Below, one piece after another: positions 5,869-8,553 of a stretch of DNA of 8,553 nt (positions within the stretch are counted from its first letter, which is position 1; each line of letters opens with the position of its first letter). Source of the DNA: Bordetella parapertussis (GTDB lineage Bacteria > Pseudomonadota > Gammaproteobacteria > Burkholderiales > Burkholderiaceae_C); assembly GCA_943328885.2 (NCBI GenBank), contig CALQBT020000087.1, forward strand, positions 1 through 8,553. The letters are read 5' to 3'. Below the pieces are notes generated by a model that ran no database searches, was not told where the DNA came from, and saw nothing but the letters and a program-made list of their open reading frames with translations. The translations under genes and the position numbers were made by a program.

Positions 5869-7479
5869 TCAGTTCTGCGCCACCCCAGTTCGCGCCGGCG
5901 CTGCGGGTTGGCTGAGCCGTTTGGCGCCGCTGTTATTGACGGCGACCCGCACTGCGGGCTTTGCTGCAGGCTTGACCACCATCACCACCACTACCTGGCC
6001 GGGCTTGAAATGGCCAGCGACGTTGGTGTTGTTCCAGGACGCAACCTGGGCTGCGGCGACGCGGTAGCGCTGCGCAACGGCCATCACAGTGTCGCCTTTC
6101 TTGCCGGCCTTGAAGCTGATCTTGCGCGCCGGTTGCAGTTCTGGTGCCAGCGCCAACATCGCGTGATCGGCGACATGTTCGGTCACATCCGCCAGCGCCA
6201 AGGCGTTGCGCGGCACCAGCAAGGTCGAGCCGGCCTTGACCAGCATGCCCTTGGGGATGTTGTTGACATCGCGCAGCTGCTGCTCAGCCATACCGACCTG
6301 ACGCGCCAAGTCTGCCGGCTTCAGGGTTTTGGGGGCGACCCAGGCAGTCCAACTCGCCAGACTGCCCTTGTGACGGGCAATGGCATGCACGAAGCTGCCG
6401 GCGCTGTCATAAGGCAGCAGTACCTGGGGCGTGCCGGCTGCCAGGATCACGGGCTTGTTCATCTGCGGATTGAGTTGTTTGAACTCCTCCAGCGGCAGCC
6501 CGGCCAGTCGTGCCGCCAGATCGAGATCGATGTCGCGATCAATCGCCACCGATACGAAATACGGGTGATTTAGCAGCTTGGGCAGGGTCAAGGTAAAGGC
6601 CTCTGGCCGCAGCACAATGTTCTTGACTGCCTGCAGCTTGGGCAGGTAGTTGCGAGTCTCATCGGGCATGCGCAGGCTGTCGTAGTCGGTGGCGAGCCCG
6701 GCTTTCTGGTTGCGGGCAAGGGCTCGCTGCACATTGCCCTGACCCCAGTTGTAGGCTGCCAGTGCCAGTTGCCAGTCGCCGAACATGCCGTGCAGCACTT
6801 GCAAATAGTCCAGCGCTGCGCGGGTCGAGGCGAGCACATCGCGCCTGTCGTCACGGAAGACGTTCTGCCTGAGCGAGAAATCGCGGCCGGTGGCAGGCAC
6901 GAACTGCCACATGCCCGAAGCCTTGGCCGTGGACAGCGCTTGCGGGTTGTAGGCGCTCTCGATGAAGGGCAGCAGAGCCAGTTCGGTGGGCAGTCCGCGC
7001 TTCTTGACCTCCTCGACGATATGGTAGAGATAGCGCCCGCCGCGCTCGGTCATGCGCTGTACATAGTCGGGCCGGCCGGCATACCACTGCTCCCATTTGC
7101 GCACCAACTCATTGTCCAGATCTGGCATCGCCAGACCTGTGCGAACCCGCGCCCAAAGGTCGGTCTGGGCTGAGAGAGCATCCAGATCCAGACTCTCAGT
7201 GGGCTGCAGAGGGTCGATCGCGATCGCGATCACGACTGGTTCGAGTACGGTGGTTGGCGAAGGCCTGGTGTCAGGTATGGCTGACGGGGGAGGCGAGGTC
7301 AACTTCAATGTCAGGACCGGCGCGATATTGGCCTCAACCATTGGCGGCGGCATCAGCTCGGCGAGCGGCGGGCTTGGCGGCGTGGCACAGGCGCTGAGCG
7401 CCAGCGTGGTGAGCAGCAAGCCCCAATGCCTGCGGCTGTGGATCCAGAAATTGGCCGGGTGGTCTGGCCGCCGGCTCAT
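5869..7479 (-). CDS. mltD: Membrane-bound lytic murein transglycosylase D (lipoprotein, LysM repeats)
   Basis: 536 residues (E. coli MltD 452). Cleaves the MurNAc-GlcNAc bond of peptidoglycan, leaving 1,6-anhydro ends, from the periplasmic side of the outer membrane. A signal peptide with arginines before a hydrophobic stretch (20-30) ends in the lipobox LSAC, with C31 as the lipidated residue. A Pro-rich spacer follows (35-80). The family 1 SLT domain has PFIESAYNP with catalytic Glu174, SGMWQFVPATGRDF (188-201) and the AAYNWGQGNV segment (241-250). RNYLPKLQA (276-284) continues the MltD pattern. LysM-type peptidoglycan-binding repeats lie at about 377-424 and 453-501, with a weaker one near 317-356. 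The ATG overlaps the stop of the decayed gloB frame (ATGA) and has no strong Shine-Dalgarno sequence, suggesting translational coupling. Confidence 0.95.
   Translation of the reverse strand: MSRRPDHPANFWIHSRRHWGLLLTTLALSACATPPSPPLAELMPPPMVEANIAPVLTLKLTSPPPSAIPDTRPSPTTVLEPVVIAIAIDPLQPTESLDLDALSAQTDLWARVRTGLAMPDLDNELVRKWEQWYAGRPDYVQRMTERGGRYLYHIVEEVKKRGLPTELALLPFIESAYNPQALSTAKASGMWQFVPATGRDFSLRQNVFRDDRRDVLASTRAALDYLQVLHGMFGDWQLALAAYNWGQGNVQRALARNQKAGLATDYDSLRMPDETRNYLPKLQAVKNIVLRPEAFTLTLPKLLNHPYFVSVAIDRDIDLDLAARLAGLPLEEFKQLNPQMNKPVILAAGTPQVLLPYDSAGSFVHAIARHKGSLASWTAWVAPKTLKPADLARQVGMAEQQLRDVNNIPKGMLVKAGSTLLVPRNALALADVTEHVADHAMLALAPELQPARKISFKAGKKGDTVMAVAQRYRVAAAQVASWNNTNVAGHFKPGQVVVVMVVKPAAKPAVRVAVNNSGAKRLSQPAAPARTGVAQN
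7216..7231. repeat. 16-base perfect palindrome with three GATC sites
   Basis: GATCGCGATCGCGATC reads the same on both strands and contains the octamer GCGATCGC. It lies in the mltD part coding for the spacer after the lipobox (IAIAI). Probably the result of a repetitive codon pattern; no function is claimed. Confidence 0.8.
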
Positions 7480-7763
7480 TGCAGGCCGCTCGTCCGGTTG
7501 CGCATAACCGACGTCGCACCGGTGTTGAGCACGCCCCGAACCCAGCTTGTATCGATCATGTCGGCGCTGTCGTTGTACTTGTGCAGATCGATTTCGAGCG
7601 CGCGCGCGATGCTGCCGACACGGTCAAGGCGACGATGCATCACTAGAATGCTGGGTAGCGCAAGCCCTCGGGCATCGTCTGACTCCACGGCCACGGCTCT
7701 TCTGCCATCGTGTAGCAGCCAGGTGTGGTTGTCGGAACAAGTGGGCAAGTCGAGGTTTTTCAT
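7476..7763 (-). pseudogene. gloB: Decayed gloB (hydroxyacylglutathione hydrolase, glyoxalase II), 95 open codons
   Basis: The 95-residue frame begins MKNLDLPTCSDNHTWLLHDG, which matches the GloB opening (typically LPAFxDNYIWxLHDGRxAxVVDPGDA). It continues as ILVMHRRLDRVGSIARAL, where GloB has ILVTHHHxDHVGGIAAL. Intact GloB is ~255 residues; here the segment between the two motifs is shortened and everything after the second is unrecognisable or missing. Of the metal-binding THxHxDH ligands the first His and the Asp remain, while the second and last His are Arg (CGC, CGT), each one A-to-G change from a His codon. The product cannot be an active hydrolase. The frame is nevertheless open, starts under a TATAAT box, and its TGA overlaps the mltD ATG. 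The position between mltD and a yafS-like gene is where gloB sits in E. coli. An alternative is a small protein with a new role, but the gloB descent is clear. Confidence 0.8.
7752..7755 (+). promoter_or_regulatory. Ribosome binding site of the yafS-like gene
   Basis: GAGG lies 6 bases before the ATG at 7762 and 9 bases before the second ATG at 7765, so either could be the start. The site is inside the decayed gloB frame on the opposite strand. This is the clearest Shine-Dalgarno sequence among the starts visible in the window. Confidence 0.6.
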
Positions 7764-8553
7764 GATGCGCAGTGCTTCGATTATAGAGTTGGCCCATTGG
7801 CTACAAAGTCCGCCTGGCCGTCTGCTGCTGGCCTGGGAGCAGGCTGAACTCGACCGTTCAGTGACCGATCTGTTCGGTTTCCATGCGCTGCAGCTGGGCC
7901 TGGCTGAACTCCAGGCCTTGCGGGCCAACCGCATGCCTCAGCGCTGGGTCGCCAGCGATTTTGTGGGCCGATCCGTGCCGGCGATCTGTGCTGCGCACGA
8001 CGGCTTGACACCGATGGCAAGCGGTCCTTCGCTGCGCTGCGATTTTGATGCCTTGCCTTTCCCGAGCCAGAGCCTGGATCTGGTGGTGCTGCCGCATACG
8101 CTGGAACTCGCGCGCGACCCGCACGACACCTTGCGCGAGGTCGAGCGGGTGTTGATGCCCGAGGGCCGTGTCGTGATCGCCGGATTCAACCCGACGAGCC
8201 TGTGGGGTTTGCGTCAGAACGCCGGCAGGCTGCGCCGACGTCTGGGCCTGGGTGGTCGTCTCTACCTGCCGAGCAAGGGAGAGCTGATCGGGCCGGGCCG
8301 CGTGCGCGATTGGTTGCATCTGCTGGGCTTCGAGGTCGAGCGCGCACGTTTCGGTTTGTGGTGGCCGCCGCTGCGGTCCGAGCCCGGCCTGTCGCGCTTG
8401 GCCTGGGCTGAACGTCTCGGTGCGCGCGTCTGGCCCGCGCTGGGCGCGGTGTACTTGATCGAAGCCGTCAAACGAGTGCGCGGCATGCGCTTGGTGGGGC
8501 TGGCCCGGCGCAGCAAGCTTGCTCCCCAGGCTGTGCCTGCGGCGTTGGCGCAG
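7762..8553 (+). CDS. yafS: YafS-like SAM-dependent methyltransferase (3' end outside window)
   Basis: 264 codons are open to the last base without a stop; the C-terminus lies outside. Class I methyltransferase of the Methyltransf_11 type: CDFDALPFPSQSLDLVVLPH (93-112) corresponds to the motif where the PF.s.sfD.v.. pattern precedes motif II/III, LREVERVLMPEGRVVIAGFN (124-143) is the typical helix-strand, followed by PTSLWGLR. Motif I, normally E/DxGxGxG for binding S-adenosylmethionine, is only GFHALQLG at 39-46, as I recall also for E. coli YafS and relatives. The substrate is unknown. Start: ATG at 7762 with GAGG 6 bases before it. The start codon shares two bases with the start of the gloB remnant on the other strand. 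In E. coli yafS is followed by rnhA and dnaQ, which I would expect beyond the right edge. Family call firm; the symbol rests on context and similarity. Confidence 0.85.
   Translation, partial: MMRSASIIELAHWLQSPPGRLLLAWEQAELDRSVTDLFGFHALQLGLAELQALRANRMPQRWVASDFVGRSVPAICAAHDGLTPMASGPSLRCDFDALPFPSQSLDLVVLPHTLELARDPHDTLREVERVLMPEGRVVIAGFNPTSLWGLRQNAGRLRRRLGLGGRLYLPSKGELIGPGRVRDWLHLLGFEVERARFGLWWPPLRSEPGLSRLAWAERLGARVWPALGAVYLIEAVKRVRGMRLVGLARRSKLAPQAVPAALAQ
7780..7785 (-). promoter_or_regulatory. Consensus -10 box upstream of the gloB remnant and mltD
   Basis: TATAAT on the minus strand (7785-7780), 16 bases before the remnant's ATG at 7763. The best -35 candidate is TTTGTA at 7807-7802, 3 of 6 to TTGACA with a 16-base spacer. 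The box lies inside codons 7-8 (Ile-Ile) of the divergent methyltransferase gene. It is the only good promoter-like element seen upstream of mltD, so it probably drives the gloB remnant and mltD together. Confidence 0.5.

Noticed and set aside
5908..6573. 221-codon plus-strand frame opposite mltD with a run of histidines
   Set aside because: The His run is the complement of the Val/Met codons in the mltD C-terminus. No ribosome binding site or family match.
7598..7608. Alternating GCGCGCGCGCG tract considered as a Z-DNA or slippage site
   Set aside because: Short and common in DNA of this GC content; it codes Ala-Arg-Ala in the gloB remnant and has no supporting context.
7547..7765. 72-codon plus-strand frame opposite the gloB remnant
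   Set aside because: Composition is Cys/Arg-rich and unlike any family; the minus-strand frame has the clear GloB similarity.
7764..7934. 57-codon N-terminal extension of the gloB remnant frame, antisense to the methyltransferase
   Set aside because: GloB similarity begins exactly at the internal ATG (7763), and the TATAAT box lies within this would-be extension.

Overview
The window is a piece of a high-GC proteobacterial chromosome. It looks like core genome from the order Burkholderiales (Betaproteobacteria), judged from protein wording and gene order; no rRNA or other marker is present to fix the genus. I see no insertion sequence, phage gene, tRNA or CRISPR array. Both ends cut through genes.

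Left part (1-2722): the 3' part of a gene for a Ser/Thr-kinase-like/HDOD regulatory protein (+) runs toward a PurM-like (AIR-synthase-related) gene on the minus strand. A 232-base gap with only weak hairpins separates them. The PurM-like protein keeps the fold signature but has a changed nucleotide-loop motif, so it may be a paralogue and not the purine enzyme itself.

Middle (2723-5838): a 96-base divergent promoter region leads into the operon dnaX - ybaB/ebfC - recR. These are the DNA polymerase III tau/gamma subunit, a nucleoid-associated protein and a recombination mediator. Both genes leaving the divergent region have a -10-like hexamer only 6-7 bases before the ATG and no clear Shine-Dalgarno sequence, which suggests leaderless or nearly leaderless mRNAs. 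recR appears to start at a TTG.

Right part (5839-8553): mltD (a lipoprotein murein transglycosylase with LysM repeats, minus strand) converges on recR across a 30-base gap holding a perfect hairpin. Upstream of mltD, where many proteobacteria carry gloB (glyoxalase II), there is only a 95-codon open remnant. Its N-terminus is recognisably GloB, but the metal-binding histidines have become arginines and the rest of the enzyme is gone. The stop of the remnant overlaps the mltD start (ATGA), and its start codon shares a CATG with the start of the divergent yafS-like methyltransferase gene, which runs off the right edge. The order mltD-gloB-yafS (then rnhA-dnaQ) is known from E. coli, so this is a conserved neighbourhood in which one enzyme has decayed in place.

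The most interesting observation is that gloB has lost its catalytic centre but kept an open frame from a consensus-like promoter to a start-stop overlap with mltD. It may survive as a translated leader for mltD.
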